64,000 nucleotides of DNA from an uncultured Eubacterium sp. (GCA_944385025.1 CALWVQ010000042.1:62001-126000); one strand, 5' to 3'. Positions 26,532-36,164 are shown, counted from the stretch's first letter. Notes: generated by a model not told the origin, from the letters alone. Translations and numbers: made by a program.

Positions 26532-27890
26532 ATGGAAATTGTTATTATCGGCGCCGGCAAACTCGGCCGAGGTCTTGCAAAAAGTCTTGGAAGTGAGGAA
26601 CACAATATTACAGTTGTTGACTACAATCAAAAGAAAGTTGAAGAACTGGTCGACAAATTTGATGTTCAAGGTATTTGCGGAAGCGGAACTCATATAGATG
26701 TGTTAAAAGAAGCAAAAGTTAATAATGCACACCTTGTAATATCAACAACTCATTCTGACGAATACAATATTCTTGTTTGCCTTATGTCAAAAAAGCTGGG
26801 AGCAAAACACACTATTGCACGTGTTAGAAATCCTGAATATAATGCTCAATTTGAGTTTATGCGAAATGAGCTGGGAATATCACTTATGGTAAATCCCGAT
26901 TTTAACGCCGCACTGGAAATCGGACGAATTTTGCAGTTTCCGGACGCAACAAACATTGAAACTTTTTCAAACGGACATATTGATTTGGCGGAATACAGAA
27001 TTACCGAATCTTCTGCCCTTTGCAACACAAGTATATCCGGCATTTCTGCAAGACTCACAAACAAAATGATTATCTGCGCCGTTGAAAGAGACGGCAACGT
27101 GTATATACCTAACGGTGATTTTGTGTTAAAAGCAGGAGATAAAATTCACATTACAGGCGAACACAAGGAAATGGCGAATATCGGCAAAGCGCTGATAGGC
27201 TCAAAAAAGCGTTCTCTTAAGGATATTATGGTAATAGGTTGTTCAAGAGTGGGAATTTATCTGTGCGATATGCTGGTAAATTTAGGCAAAAATGTTGTTA
27301 TTATCGAAAAAGACAAAGAGAAATGTGAAATAGTCTTTGATATGGTGCCAAAGGCAACTGTTATAAACGGAGATGCTAATAATCACGAATTTTTAATTGA
27401 AGAGGGTATTGAAAATATGGACGCAGTAGTTACCCTCACCGATATTGACGAGACAAACTTTCTTGTATCTCTTTATGCCAGAAGTATAGGAATACCAAAA
27501 ACAATCACTAAAATAAATAACATTAATCTTAACAAAATGTTAGACGATTTAGGACTTGACACAAGGATTAACGTAAGCGAACTTTCTGTGTCATCTATTA
27601 TCCAGTATATAAGAGCAAAAGAAAATATAAGCTCATCTTATATGAAAACGCTGTATAAATTTGTTGACGGAAAGGTTGAAGCGGCGGAATTTCTTGCAGG
27701 GGATTATGTAACCTTCCTGGACAAACCCCTTTCAAAAATCAAAACTAAAAAAGATGTGCTTATTGCGGCAATTAACAGAAATCATGAAACTATATTCCCC
27801 GGAGGTAACGACTGCATAAAAGCTAACGACTTAGTTATTGTGGTTTCTAAAGACACAAAAATAAAAAGCCTTAATGACATTCTTCAGTAG
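26532..27890 (+). CDS. trkA: Trk potassium-uptake regulatory subunit
   Basis: A 452-residue cytoplasmic ring subunit gating TrkH. Two tandem RCK modules: N-terminal Rossmann fold IVIIGAGKLGRGLAKSL and second IMVIGCSRVGIYLCDML, each followed by a TrkA_C domain (VLKAGDKIHITGE; IKANDLVIVVSK). GGAGG lies before the ATG. Ends in TAG 8 bases before trkH, showing that amber is a normal stop here. Confidence 0.95.
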   Translation: MEIVIIGAGKLGRGLAKSLGSEEHNITVVDYNQKKVEELVDKFDVQGICGSGTHIDVLKEAKVNNAHLVISTTHSDEYNILVCLMSKKLGAKHTIARVRNPEYNAQFEFMRNELGISLMVNPDFNAALEIGRILQFPDATNIETFSNGHIDLAEYRITESSALCNTSISGISARLTNKMIICAVERDGNVYIPNGDFVLKAGDKIHITGEHKEMANIGKALIGSKKRSLKDIMVIGCSRVGIYLCDMLVNLGKNVVIIEKDKEKCEIVFDMVPKATVINGDANNHEFLIEEGIENMDAVVTLTDIDETNFLVSLYARSIGIPKTITKINNINLNKMLDDLGLDTRINVSELSVSSIIQYIRAKENISSSYMKTLYKFVDGKVEAAEFLAGDYVTFLDKPLSKIKTKKDVLIAAINRNHETIFPGGNDCIKANDLVIVVSKDTKIKSLNDILQ

Positions 27891-27898
27891 GAGCTAAT

Positions 27899-29377
27899 AT
27901 GAATTACAGATCAATAAGCTACATACTGGGAAGAATTTACATTATTGTAGGGGCACTTATGCTTCTGCCACTTTCAGTATGTTTTTACTATAATTTTCAC
28001 GGTTTTGAAGAAACAAGCTATCTCTCATTCATTATTCCTATAATCATTTTGGAAGCTTTGGGAATAGTACTTACTATTAATAAGCCTGAAAAAATCAGTA
28101 TATATGCCAAAGAAGGTTTTGTAATCTGCGGTCTGGGCTGGATTACTATGTCTGCATTCGGAGCAATCCCTTTTGTGATAAGCGGATATATACCTAACTT
28201 TATAGATGCTTTTTTTGAAACCGTATCGGGATTCACTACCACAGGTTCTTCTATATTGTTGGAAGTGGAGTCAATACCTAAATCAATATTATTTTGGCGC
28301 AGTTTCACCGTTTGGATAGGCGGTATGGGAATCCTTTCATTTATGATTGCAATTATTCCTAAAGCCAAAGGAAATTCAATGTTTATTATGAAAGCGGAAG
28401 TGCCGGGTCCCACCACCAGCAAGGTTGTGTCAAAAATCTCCACCAGTGCCAGAATCTTGTATGTTATATATTTCTTTATGACAATTTTTGAAATTGTTAT
28501 ACTGTATGTGGGAACAAAAATCACCGGCGATAATATAAGATTTTTTGATTGCGTTGTAAATTCATTTGCAACGGCAGGTACCGGCGGCTTTACCGTATTG
28601 AACAAATCAATTTTAGGCTACAACAGCGCTTTTGCTGAATGGGTTTGCACAGTATTTATGTTTCTTTTCGGTGTAAACTTCAACTTATATTACCTGTTTT
28701 TAACAAGAAAATTTTCACAAGCGCTCAAAGATGAAGAATTAAGGGCTTACGTCATAATTAACCTTACGGCAGTAGTGCTTATAATCATCAATATACATTC
28801 AATGTACGACAGCTTTTCAGTTGCAGTCAGGGATGCGTTTTTCAGCGTAAACACCGCAATGAGTACCACGGGATTCTGTACTGCAAACTTTGACATATGG
28901 CCGACATTTTCAAAAGTAATACTGCTGCTTGTTATGTGTATAGGCGGATGTGCAGGATCCACTGCGGGCGGTATAAAAGTATTAAGGTTTGAACTTTTAT
29001 TTAAGCAAATGCTCTGTGACTTAAGGCGCACGGTAAGACCCAGTACGGTTTTAAATGTAAGGCTTAATGAAAAATCTGTTGACACAAAAATTATTAGAAG
29101 CGTAAAGTCATACCTTATTGTTTATCTTGTAATTTTTTCTGCATCATTATTGATAATATCTATTGATAATTTTGATTTTGACACAAGCTTTTCTGCCGTA
29201 GTAGCGTGTTTTAATAATATAGGTCCCGGTTTAGGTTTAGTAGGACCGGTAGGCAACTATTCTCAGTTTTCAGATTTATCAAAGCTTGTTCTTATCTTTG
29301 ATATGCTGGCAGGCAGACTTGAGCTGTTTCCTATATTGCTGTTGTTCAGTCCGAACACTTGGAGAAAAACAAAATAA
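27899..29377 (+). CDS. trkH: Trk-type potassium transporter membrane subunit
   Basis: A 492-residue channel-like protein with repeated membrane-pore-membrane units. Selectivity-filter-like pore loops are visible: VSGFTTTGSS, FATAGTGGFTV, AMSTTGFCTAN and CFNNIGPGLG. GGCAGSTAGGIKVLR is a Trk signature. AGGAG ribosome site; co-transcribed with trkA. Confidence 0.95.
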   Translation: MNYRSISYILGRIYIIVGALMLLPLSVCFYYNFHGFEETSYLSFIIPIIILEALGIVLTINKPEKISIYAKEGFVICGLGWITMSAFGAIPFVISGYIPNFIDAFFETVSGFTTTGSSILLEVESIPKSILFWRSFTVWIGGMGILSFMIAIIPKAKGNSMFIMKAEVPGPTTSKVVSKISTSARILYVIYFFMTIFEIVILYVGTKITGDNIRFFDCVVNSFATAGTGGFTVLNKSILGYNSAFAEWVCTVFMFLFGVNFNLYYLFLTRKFSQALKDEELRAYVIINLTAVVLIIINIHSMYDSFSVAVRDAFFSVNTAMSTTGFCTANFDIWPTFSKVILLLVMCIGGCAGSTAGGIKVLRFELLFKQMLCDLRRTVRPSTVLNVRLNEKSVDTKIIRSVKSYLIVYLVIFSASLLIISIDNFDFDTSFSAVVACFNNIGPGLGLVGPVGNYSQFSDLSKLVLIFDMLAGRLELFPILLLFSPNTWRKTK

Positions 29378-29384
29378 ATGTAAA

Positions 29385-29411
29385 AAAGGACAACGTAACC
29401 GTTGTCCTTTA
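29385..29411 (+). terminator. Bidirectional terminator between trkH and ppa
   Basis: AAAGGACAACG / CGTTGTCCTTT stem between convergent genes, flanked by A and T runs on both sides. Confidence 0.85.
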
Positions 29412-29422
29412 AATTTTTATTA

Positions 29423-29956
29423 TTAAAGCTGAAAATTTTCAATATAATTTTCAATGCAGTTTTCAATTATTTCCTCGGCAATTTCTCGAGGCTTTACTTC
29501 TGTAACAGAAGTCATCTTTTCGTGCTCAAGGGTTTTATAAACCTCAAAGAAATGCTTGATTTCATCAAATCTGTGACTGGGAAGCTGGTCAATGTCAGTG
29601 TATGTATTGTAGTTAGGATCATTTACGGGAACGGCAATAATCTTTTCATCTTTCATTCCCCCGTCTTCCATAATCAAAACGCCGATAGGAAAACATTCTA
29701 CAATAGTCATAGGCTGTATTTTTTCACTGCAGAGAACAAGTACATCAAGAGGGTCTTTGTCGCTTGCATATGTTCTTGGAATAAAACCGTAGTTTGCAGG
29801 ATAATGAGTAGAGGTAAAAAGAACTCTGTCAAGTTTAAGCATACCCGTTTCCTTGTCAAGCTCGTATTTGTTTTTACCGCCCTTTGAGATTTCGATTACT
29901 GCATAAAATCTGTTTTTCTTAATTCTTTTAGGTGATATGTTATGCCAAATATTCAT
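29423..29956 (-). CDS. ppa: Soluble inorganic pyrophosphatase, family I
   Basis: A 177-residue Mg-dependent enzyme hydrolysing pyrophosphate to phosphate. Family I motifs: GGKNKYELDKETG, YPANYGFIPRTY, DKDPLDVLVL with the metal Asp residues, and a C-terminal HFFEVYKTLE. GGGAGAAAG ribosome site. Stands alone. Confidence 0.95.
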   Translation of the reverse strand: MNIWHNISPKRIKKNRFYAVIEISKGGKNKYELDKETGMLKLDRVLFTSTHYPANYGFIPRTYASDKDPLDVLVLCSEKIQPMTIVECFPIGVLIMEDGGMKDEKIIAVPVNDPNYNTYTDIDQLPSHRFDEIKHFFEVYKTLEHEKMTSVTEVKPREIAEEIIENCIENYIENFQL

Positions 29957-30119
29957 AATCTTTCTCCCTGTTTTTTATTTCAGTGATATTATAACACAAC
30001 CGTTATAATTAATAAAGAGTAATAATATGTATATTTTGAAAACAAAATTTATACGCTGCTTTGTTAGGCTTAAAAATAGAGCGATTTTTGTGCATAATAC
30101 ACAAAATTAATTATAGCAA

Positions 30120-30147
30120 TTGATTTTTATTATAAAAGTGTTATATT
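30120..30147 (+). promoter_or_regulatory. Promoter of gdhA
   Basis: TTGATT (30120-30125), 16-base spacer, TATATT (30142-30147), 50 bases before the chosen start. The rest of 29957-30119 is AT-rich with nothing recognised. Confidence 0.6.
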
Positions 30148-30196
30148 GTAGTTATGAGGTGAGCGGATGTTCACGCAACTTTTAGGGGGGTATAAT

Positions 30197-31546
30197 ATGA
30201 ACGAATACATTGAAAAAGTCATTAAAACAGTTGAGAGAAGAGATAACGCAAAACCCGAATACATACAGTGTGTAAAAGAAGTTTTTCGTTCTCTGGAAAA
30301 AGTAATTGAGGAGCATCCCGAATATGTTGAAGACGATCTGCTCACTCGTATGGCAGAGCCTGACAGGCTGATAACTTTTCGAATTGCGTGGGTTGACGAT
30401 AATGGAAAAACACAGATTAACAGAGGATACAGAGTGCAGTTTAACTCATCCATAGGACCATACAAAGGCGGTTTACGCTTTCATCCCAGCGTTAACTCCT
30501 CAATAATGTACTTTCTTGGATTTGAGCAAACATTTAAAAACTCGCTGACGGGTCTGCCAATGGGAGGTGCAAAGGGAGGTTCGGATTTTGATCCGAGAGG
30601 AAGAAGCAAGGGCGAAATTATGCGCTTTTGCCAAGCCTTTATGACAGAACTTTACCGTCATATCGGACCGAATGTAGACGTACCTGCAGGAGATATAGGA
30701 GTAGGTGCGAGAGAAATCGGTTTCTTGTTCGGTCAGTATAAACGAATCGCCGATGCCTTTGAAAACGGCGTTATTACAGGTAAGGGACTTTCCTACGGCG
30801 GCTCGCTAATAAGACCTGAAGCCACAGGATACGGCGCTGTTTACTACACTTGCGAAGTATTCAAGCACGAAAACGACCACATCAAAGGCAAAACGTTTGC
30901 AATATCGGGTTTTGGTAATGTTGCTTGGGGCGCGTGCAAAAAGATTGCTGAACTTGGCGGCGTACCGGTTACAATATCAGGTCCGGACGGCTATGTATAT
31001 GACAAAGACGGTATTGTAACTGAAGAAAAGCTCAACTATCTGCTTGAAATGAGAGCTTCAGGCAGAGACAGATGTGAAGATTATGCAGATAAGTTCGGTG
31101 TTCCGTTTTACAAGGGTCAAAAACCGTGGGGCGTAAAGGTTGACGTAGCAATGCCTTGTGCCACACAAAACGAAATAGGAATAACAGAAGCACATCAGAT
31201 AATTGCCAACGGTACAAAATACTACATAGAAGTGGCAAATATGCCCACAACAGAAGAAGCGCTTAACCTTCTTATGTCCACTGAAGGCGTAATTGTTGCA
31301 CCGTCCAAAGCGGTAAATGCAGGCGGCGTTTGCGTATCCGGACTGGAGATGAGCCAAAACAGTCAAAGACTCTCTTGGTCTGCTGAAGAGGTTGACCAAA
31401 AACTGCATAGTGCTATGATTGCCATTCACGAAAACTCGGTGAAAGCGGCGGAAAAATACGGACTTGGTTATAATCTTGTTGCGGGAGCTAATATTGCAGG
31501 CTTTGAAAAAGTTGCAGAGGCTATGATGGCGCAGGGTATTTATTAA
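30197..31546 (+). CDS. gdhA: NADP-type glutamate dehydrogenase
   Basis: A 449-residue hexameric dehydrogenase interconverting 2-oxoglutarate plus ammonia and glutamate. The start MNEYIEKV at 30197 follows a strong AGGGGGG site; an upstream in-frame ATG at 30167 would add 10 non-conserved residues. Seen: YKGGLRFHPSVN, the catalytic Lys in GLPMGGAKGG, DVPAGDIGVG, SGFGNVAWG coenzyme fold, and VANMPTTEEA. Length and sequence fit the assimilatory NADP class; cofactor choice is inferred. Confidence 0.95.
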   Translation: MNEYIEKVIKTVERRDNAKPEYIQCVKEVFRSLEKVIEEHPEYVEDDLLTRMAEPDRLITFRIAWVDDNGKTQINRGYRVQFNSSIGPYKGGLRFHPSVNSSIMYFLGFEQTFKNSLTGLPMGGAKGGSDFDPRGRSKGEIMRFCQAFMTELYRHIGPNVDVPAGDIGVGAREIGFLFGQYKRIADAFENGVITGKGLSYGGSLIRPEATGYGAVYYTCEVFKHENDHIKGKTFAISGFGNVAWGACKKIAELGGVPVTISGPDGYVYDKDGIVTEEKLNYLLEMRASGRDRCEDYADKFGVPFYKGQKPWGVKVDVAMPCATQNEIGITEAHQIIANGTKYYIEVANMPTTEEALNLLMSTEGVIVAPSKAVNAGGVCVSGLEMSQNSQRLSWSAEEVDQKLHSAMIAIHENSVKAAEKYGLGYNLVAGANIAGFEKVAEAMMAQGIY

Positions 31547-31556
31547 GCAAAAGAAA

Positions 31557-31588
31557 AATCCTAACGGTGATACCGTTAGGATTTTTTT
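31557..31588 (+). terminator. Bidirectional terminator after gdhA
   Basis: AATCCTAACGGT / ACCGTTAGGATT stem with T run on + and T run on the minus strand; lies between gdhA and the convergent YitT-like gene, overlapping that gene's stop region. Confidence 0.85.
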
Positions 31589-32248
31589 AGTTTACAAGCA
31601 CTTTTTCAAGTGGTTTCCTTATAAGTTTTGAAAACAGTTTTACAAGGATACCGGTTGCAAGAGCTGCAATGATTGTCCCCTCTCTTGTTCCCACAATTTT
31701 CATTTTGAAGAATATGAGGGAAAGCACAACGGAAACAACAACGCAGGACACGTCAAATCCGATTTTCAGATTGCCGAAATCTTTGTGAGTAACGTCTGAC
31801 ACGGCTTTTACAAAAGCCTCCCCGGAATTCATAACAACGTTGGCAATAACGGAAAGTGCCACGCCGAATCCGAGAATTACTGTACCTACAATAACGAAAA
31901 TCATTTTAACGGCATATGTATCTGTATCAAAAAAAGACATAAGCCACATTCCGAAATCGGTAAAATAACCAAAGAGGAATGAAAGAGGTATTTGCATAAG
32001 CTGGACAGGCTGAAACTTTTTTCTGAGAAAAGAATTTGCCCGAGTATCAGCACGCAGTTCCAAATAATAAGCCAGTTGCCGATAGAGAGCGAGGTAAACT
32101 GAATACTCATAACATTTGCCACAGAGGATATGGGAGATACCCCCAGCTCCGCTTTTTTAGTCATCGCAACGCCTATTGCCATAACAAACAGGCTTACAAT
32201 AAACACAGCATACCTTTTAACTAATTCTTTTTTACTCATTTTTACCAT
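31587..32248 (-). pseudogene. YitT/YczE-like membrane protein gene with a frameshift
   Basis: Two overlapping minus frames together give one about 220-residue membrane protein. The first (from 32248) reads MVKMSKKELVKRYAVFIVSL, then AELGVSPISSVANVMSI and LILGQILFSEK. The homologous continuation KKFQPVQLMQIPLSFLFGYF sits in the -1 frame and runs to 31587. The switch falls at a run of six A at 32022-32017; seven would restore one frame. The joined protein has five or six helices and resembles YczE/YitT-type proteins of unknown role. Likely a homopolymer indel (mutation, phase-variable tract or assembly error). Confidence 0.75.
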
Positions 32249-32270
32249 TAAGTTATCGCTTCTTTTAAAA

Positions 32271-33386
32271 TTAGATGATTTTGATTACAATCCACAGTGC
32301 AATATTTACCGCAAGAAACAGCAAATTAAATACAGTGAATTTTGAAAAGTATTTAAGCGTATTAACGTCTTCCTTTTGAATAAATTTAAAAGATATAAGA
32401 CTTGCCATCGACGCAATAAGAGTACCTAATCCGCCGATGTTTACGCCTATCAAAAGTGCATTTGCATTGTCTGTAAAGCCGGAAAGCAGCACGGCGGCAG
32501 GAACATTGGAAATAAACTGACTTGAAATAATTCCTGCAATTACTTCGTTGCCGACGACAGCGTTTTTAAGAAACTGATTTACAGCAGGTATGTTGCCAAG
32601 ATTACCTATAAAAACAAAAAGAAATACAAAGGTAAACAAAAGGCTGTAATCAACTTTTGCCAGTACTTTCCTGTCGGCAATCAAAACTACAACAACTACT
32701 GCACCCACAATAACAAGATAAGGAATCACCCTTAAAACACACAAAACGGCAATAATAAAAAGTACCGCATAAACGGCAAAAAGCTTTTTATTAACAGGCT
32801 TCTTGTCAATGTCATCAATGTTAACGGTAATGCTTCTTCTGCTTGAAAAAATGCAGCAAAGCACCAACACAAAAAGCGAAAGTACGCCGTATGGCACAAT
32901 AGTTTTGAGAAAATCGCCTATTTTCATATTATAAGCTGAAAACAGGTAGAGATTTTGGGGATTACCGATAGGTGTGAGCATACTGCCTAAATTAGCGGCA
33001 ATAGTCTCCAGCACCACTATGTAAATCAGCTTTCGCTTGCCCTTTGCCATTTTCAGAGTGACTATGGTAAACGGTACAAATGTAATCAAAGCAACATCGT
33101 TTGTAACGAGCATTGACATAAAAAAGCACAGCACCACAAGAACAAGTGCAAGTCCTGAAAACTTTTTTACCTTTTTCAACACACCTCTGGCAAGGGCGGA
33201 AAACACACCGATACCATTAAAGCCCGCCATAATAACCATTAGACTGAAAAGCAATCCCAACGTACGAAAATCAATATAATCCAAATAAGCTTTAGTTGGT
33301 TTCACAACAAAAGATGACGCCACGGCAAGTACAAAAGAAACTGTTAACACTATTTCATTTTTTAAAAAATTCTTTATTTTTTCCAT
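32271..33386 (-). CDS. SLC13/ArsB/NhaD-like ion permease
   Basis: A 371-residue polytopic membrane protein with about 10-11 helices. Family landmarks: VTNDVALITFVPFTI, NLGSMLTPIGNPQNLYLF (the conserved TPIGNPQN loop), and the repeated second-half SQFISNVPAAVLLSGF. These define the IT superfamily (CitMHS, ArsB, NhaD, SLC13), which move anions or exchange Na+/H+. Substrate cannot be told. Start MEKIKNF at 33386 chosen as first residue before the charged segment; an in-frame start at 33410 exists and neither has a strong ribosome site. Confidence 0.82.
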   Translation of the reverse strand: MEKIKNFLKNEIVLTVSFVLAVASSFVVKPTKAYLDYIDFRTLGLLFSLMVIMAGFNGIGVFSALARGVLKKVKKFSGLALVLVVLCFFMSMLVTNDVALITFVPFTIVTLKMAKGKRKLIYIVVLETIAANLGSMLTPIGNPQNLYLFSAYNMKIGDFLKTIVPYGVLSLFVLVLCCIFSSRRSITVNIDDIDKKPVNKKLFAVYAVLFIIAVLCVLRVIPYLVIVGAVVVVVLIADRKVLAKVDYSLLFTFVFLFVFIGNLGNIPAVNQFLKNAVVGNEVIAGIISSQFISNVPAAVLLSGFTDNANALLIGVNIGGLGTLIASMASLISFKFIQKEDVNTLKYFSKFTVFNLLFLAVNIALWIVIKII

Positions 33387-33470
33387 ATCAAAATACCATA
33401 CCGTACACACAATATTTTTTATAATATCTGCGGCTTAAGACAACGCTGGAAAAAAGCACAAAATAACAGA

Positions 33471-33494
33471 GCCAAATTAAAAAATTTGGCTCTA
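33471..33494 (-). terminator. Terminator downstream of tRNA-fMet
   Basis: AGAGCCAAATT / AATTTGGCTCT inverted repeat immediately past the tRNA 3' end on the minus strand, followed by a mixed T-rich stretch. Confidence 0.65.
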
Positions 33495-33500
33495 TCACTA

Positions 33501-33576
<76 letters not shown>

Positions 33577-33596
33577 ATATCTACTTGGTGCTATAT

Positions 33597-33624
33597 ATTA
33601 TAGCAGATACAATAAATTTGTCAA
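33597..33624 (-). promoter_or_regulatory. Promoter of tRNA-fMet
   Basis: Minus strand TTGACA (33624-33619), 16-base spacer, TATAAT (33602-33597), about 20 bases before the tRNA. Confidence 0.8.
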
Positions 33625-33698
33625 TAGTTTATTCAAAATTTATTTTAATGCTGAATATAAAAACGTTCAATACAAAACTTATATATGGTGACGTTACA

Positions 33699-34409
33699 AT
33701 GGACAGCTATGAAATTTTTTCACTTTCGTTAGACATTGGAGAAGCAATTATAAAATCAGGCGGCGAAATATACAGAGCGGAAGACACAATAAAACGCATT
33801 AACAAAGCGTATAATCAGGACTGCAGAGTTTTTGCAGTACCGCGACTTATTATTGCCCAAAGCGGTAAAAAAATAGAAATAAGAAAAATTGATAAAGAAT
33901 ATACCGACTTGGCGGAGCTTGACAGGGTTAACTCTTTTTCAAGACGGCTTTGTCTTGAAAACAGTGAAGAAATATCAGTCACAAAAAGAAAAATATATAA
34001 AAAGGAAGTACAATCTTTATCCATTTTTCTTGCTACATTTTCTTTTTCACTTTTTTTCGGCGGTAAAATTACCGACGCAGTTTTTTCGGGTATTATCGGA
34101 CTGACAGTTAGTTACAGCTCTTATAAAAATATAAATTTGCCTGAATTTTCATCAAATCTTATTGACGCTTTTATAATATGCGTTATGGCTCACATCCCCT
34201 ACTATGCAGGTTTTTCTGTAACACCGGACAAAATCATTATCGGCGCAATAATGCTTTTGGTTCCGGGTCTCACGGTAGCAAACGCTATGCGTGATTTAAT
34301 GAACGGTGACCTTTTGGCAGGACTTATTGAACTTTTTAATTCAATTTTTTCTGCTTTGGGAATTGCCATGGGAGTAGCGGGAGGTCTATTTATTTTTAAC
34401 AGGCTATGA
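33699..34409 (+). CDS. ThrE-type threonine/serine exporter, N-terminal subunit (DUF1212)
   Basis: A 236-residue protein. Residues 1-115 form the soluble ThrE N-domain (ALDIGEAIIKSGGEIYRAEDTI-like opening, VFAVPRLIIAQ); the rest is hydrophobic with about five helices and PGLTVANAMRDLMNGDLLAG, a DUF1212 hallmark. Start at 33699 follows GGTGACGTTACA; a longer frame from 33585 has no ribosome site. Overlaps the next gene by 4 bases. The two halves of ThrE are separate proteins here, as is common in Firmicutes; amino-acid export is inferred from ThrE of Corynebacterium. Confidence 0.85.
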   Translation: MDSYEIFSLSLDIGEAIIKSGGEIYRAEDTIKRINKAYNQDCRVFAVPRLIIAQSGKKIEIRKIDKEYTDLAELDRVNSFSRRLCLENSEEISVTKRKIYKKEVQSLSIFLATFSFSLFFGGKITDAVFSGIIGLTVSYSSYKNINLPEFSSNLIDAFIICVMAHIPYYAGFSVTPDKIIIGAIMLLVPGLTVANAMRDLMNGDLLAGLIELFNSIFSALGIAMGVAGGLFIFNRL

Positions 34410-34834
34410 TAAATCAGATTATATTTTGCGTAACAGGCACCATAGCCTTTGCAATAACCATGAATGCGCCGAAAAAAAGCCTGATATATATTTTTGCCGG
34501 AAGCACAATCTGTAGTTTTACAGAAAGACTTTTCACTTCGTTTTACGGTGATTTTACAGCCTGTTTTTGTGCAATGTTTGTTGTATCCTTTTTTTGCGAG
34601 ATTGTTGCAAGGCACATAAAAATGCCCACCACCGTTATATTAATACCCTGCACAATTCCGCTGCTGCCGGGAAGCGCCATATATTACACTATGCTCTACG
34701 CAATTCAAGGAGATTTAAAGAAAACAGGTGAATACGCCCTCTCCACTTTGCTTACAGGAATGGGAATTGCTCTTGGAGCAGTTATTGAAAGCGCCCTTAT
34801 AAAAATATCAAGCTATTACAGAAAAGGCAGTTAG
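34406..34834 (+). CDS. ThrE-type exporter, C-terminal subunit (DUF3815)
   Basis: A 142-residue membrane protein with four helices, including FCEIVARHIKMPTTVILIP and LLPGSAIYYTMLYAI, typical of the DUF3815/ThrE_2 partner. Starts within the stop of the N-terminal subunit gene (ATGA overlap). Ends in TAG and overlaps the convergent phosphatase gene by 4 bases. Confidence 0.83.
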   Translation: MINQIIFCVTGTIAFAITMNAPKKSLIYIFAGSTICSFTERLFTSFYGDFTACFCAMFVVSFFCEIVARHIKMPTTVILIPCTIPLLPGSAIYYTMLYAIQGDLKKTGEYALSTLLTGMGIALGAVIESALIKISSYYRKGS

Positions 34835-35547
34835 TGCCTTGTATCGTCGTCATAACACTCACAAAATCTTGCGGCGAAGGAAGCAGGTTCGTTTCCTGCA
34901 TAAAGATGAGAAATATCACCGTACTGCAAGCAGCGAAAAACCGCCGTACCATTTTCACGCTCTTCAGTAACCAAAGTTGTTACAGATGAAGGAAGTGCTA
35001 CAAAATTATGCCAAAGCACCATAGGCGAGCAGGAAAAAATATGAGATAAAATTACGCTTTCAACTGCAAAATGACAGAAAAGCACAATAGTATCGTGATT
35101 AGAATTATTAACTCTGTAAACATTGCCTTTATGCTCGTAACCGTGCTGCTTTAGCAACTCGTCAATGCCTCGGCAAACCTTTTCATATTCCTTTTTTACG
35201 TTAAGGCTTTTCATCAATCCTGTTTCAAGCCACTGCTCATTGCTGTAATATCGCAAATCCTTTGTCCATTCCCTTGGCAGTCTGTCCCAGCAGCTTGTTA
35301 CTTTTAAGCCCTTTCTGACCTTGCCCTTAAACTCGTGAAGCCAATCAAGCTCCTGCGCTGTTTTACCCGTTTCTTTTAACGTCAGCGACGCTGTATCCTT
35401 TGCACGTCCTAAAGGAGAACAGTAAAAAACGGGATTTTCAATTTTGCAAAGTCTTTTCGACAAAAGTTTAGCTTCTTTCCAGCCCTTTTCTGTTAAAGTA
35501 TCATTTAAATAGTCAGGTTCTGCGTGACGAACAATTACAATTTTCAT
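34831..35547 (-). CDS. Histidine-phosphatase superfamily protein (phosphoglycerate-mutase-like)
   Basis: A 238-residue cytosolic protein. The N-terminus IVIVRHAEPDYLND carries the catalytic RHxE motif; YCSPLGRAKDTA holds the second Arg, and the late His lies in VLFCHFAVESVI. The central region is longer than in cobalamin phosphatases. Start at 35547 follows a GGGTGATATT site. Substrate unknown. Confidence 0.85.
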   Translation of the reverse strand: MKIVIVRHAEPDYLNDTLTEKGWKEAKLLSKRLCKIENPVFYCSPLGRAKDTASLTLKETGKTAQELDWLHEFKGKVRKGLKVTSCWDRLPREWTKDLRYYSNEQWLETGLMKSLNVKKEYEKVCRGIDELLKQHGYEHKGNVYRVNNSNHDTIVLFCHFAVESVILSHIFSCSPMVLWHNFVALPSSVTTLVTEERENGTAVFRCLQYGDISHLYAGNEPASFAARFCECYDDDTRH

Positions 35548-35611
35548 AATATCACCCTGCCTGTATTTTACCATAATTGATAAAATCAAGCAAATATGAT
35601 AAAATGACCGT

Positions 35612-36052
35612 ATGAGAATTTTAATTGACGCAGACGGCTGTCCTGTAACAAGACTTGCCGTAGAAATAGCAGAAAATCACGGAATTAAAGCAATAGTTTT
35701 TTGTGATACCAGCCATATTTTTGAGTTTGACAAAACCGAGGTTGTTACAGTTTCAAAAGGAGCTGACAGCGTCGATTTTGCACTTGTAAACAGGTGTGAA
35801 AAAGGAGACGTTGCAGTTACACAGGACTACGGACTTGCAGCCATGGTACTGTCAAAAGGCGGTATTCCAATTACTCAAAACGGACTTGTTATTAACAATT
35901 TCAACATTGATACCTTACTGCAGACAAGACACATTTCAAAAAAGGCGCGAATGAATAACGTACACCTTAAAGGACCTTCAAAAAGAACAGCACAGCAGGA
36001 TAAAGATTTTGAAAACAGTCTTGAAACTTTAATTCTAAAACAAATATTCTAA
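35612..36052 (+). CDS. YaiI/YqxD family (UPF0178, DUF188) protein
   Basis: A 146-residue protein with PIN-like fold features: ILIDADGCPV at the start, VVTVSKGADSVDFAL, DVAVTQDYGLAAMVL, and C-terminal HLKGPSKRTAQQD. These match the UPF0178 family, often suspected of nuclease activity but uncharacterised. The last codons and stop lie in a perfect 14-base tandem duplication (36032-36059), so the C-terminal ILKQIF may be recently altered. Confidence 0.88.
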   Translation: MRILIDADGCPVTRLAVEIAENHGIKAIVFCDTSHIFEFDKTEVVTVSKGADSVDFALVNRCEKGDVAVTQDYGLAAMVLSKGGIPITQNGLVINNFNIDTLLQTRHISKKARMNNVHLKGPSKRTAQQDKDFENSLETLILKQIF

Positions 36053-36059
36053 AACAAAT
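36032..36059. repeat. 14-bp perfect tandem duplication
   Basis: ATTCTAAAACAAAT twice in a row, spanning the stop codon of the YaiI/YqxD gene. Confidence 0.9.
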
Positions 36060-36101
36060 ATAAAATATTAAACGACAAACGTCTACAAAGCGATTTAAAT
36101 G

Positions 36102-36130
36102 TTGCATTTACTCTAAATAAAATATATAAT
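36102..36130 (+). promoter_or_regulatory. Promoter of the 72-residue gene and alpha-mannosidase
   Basis: TTGCAT (36102-36107), 17-base spacer, TATAAT (36125-36130), 34 bases before the first ATG. Confidence 0.65.
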
Positions 36131-36164
36131 ATATGGCGATATATTTTTACATAGGAGAATTAAA

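Noticed and set aside
28018..28605. Antisense 195-residue frame within trkH
   Set aside because: No ribosome site, low complexity, and the trkH frame has clear pore motifs.
31587..32248. Two independent small membrane proteins
   Set aside because: They overlap by over 160 bases and join into one family-like protein if a single base is added at an A tract.
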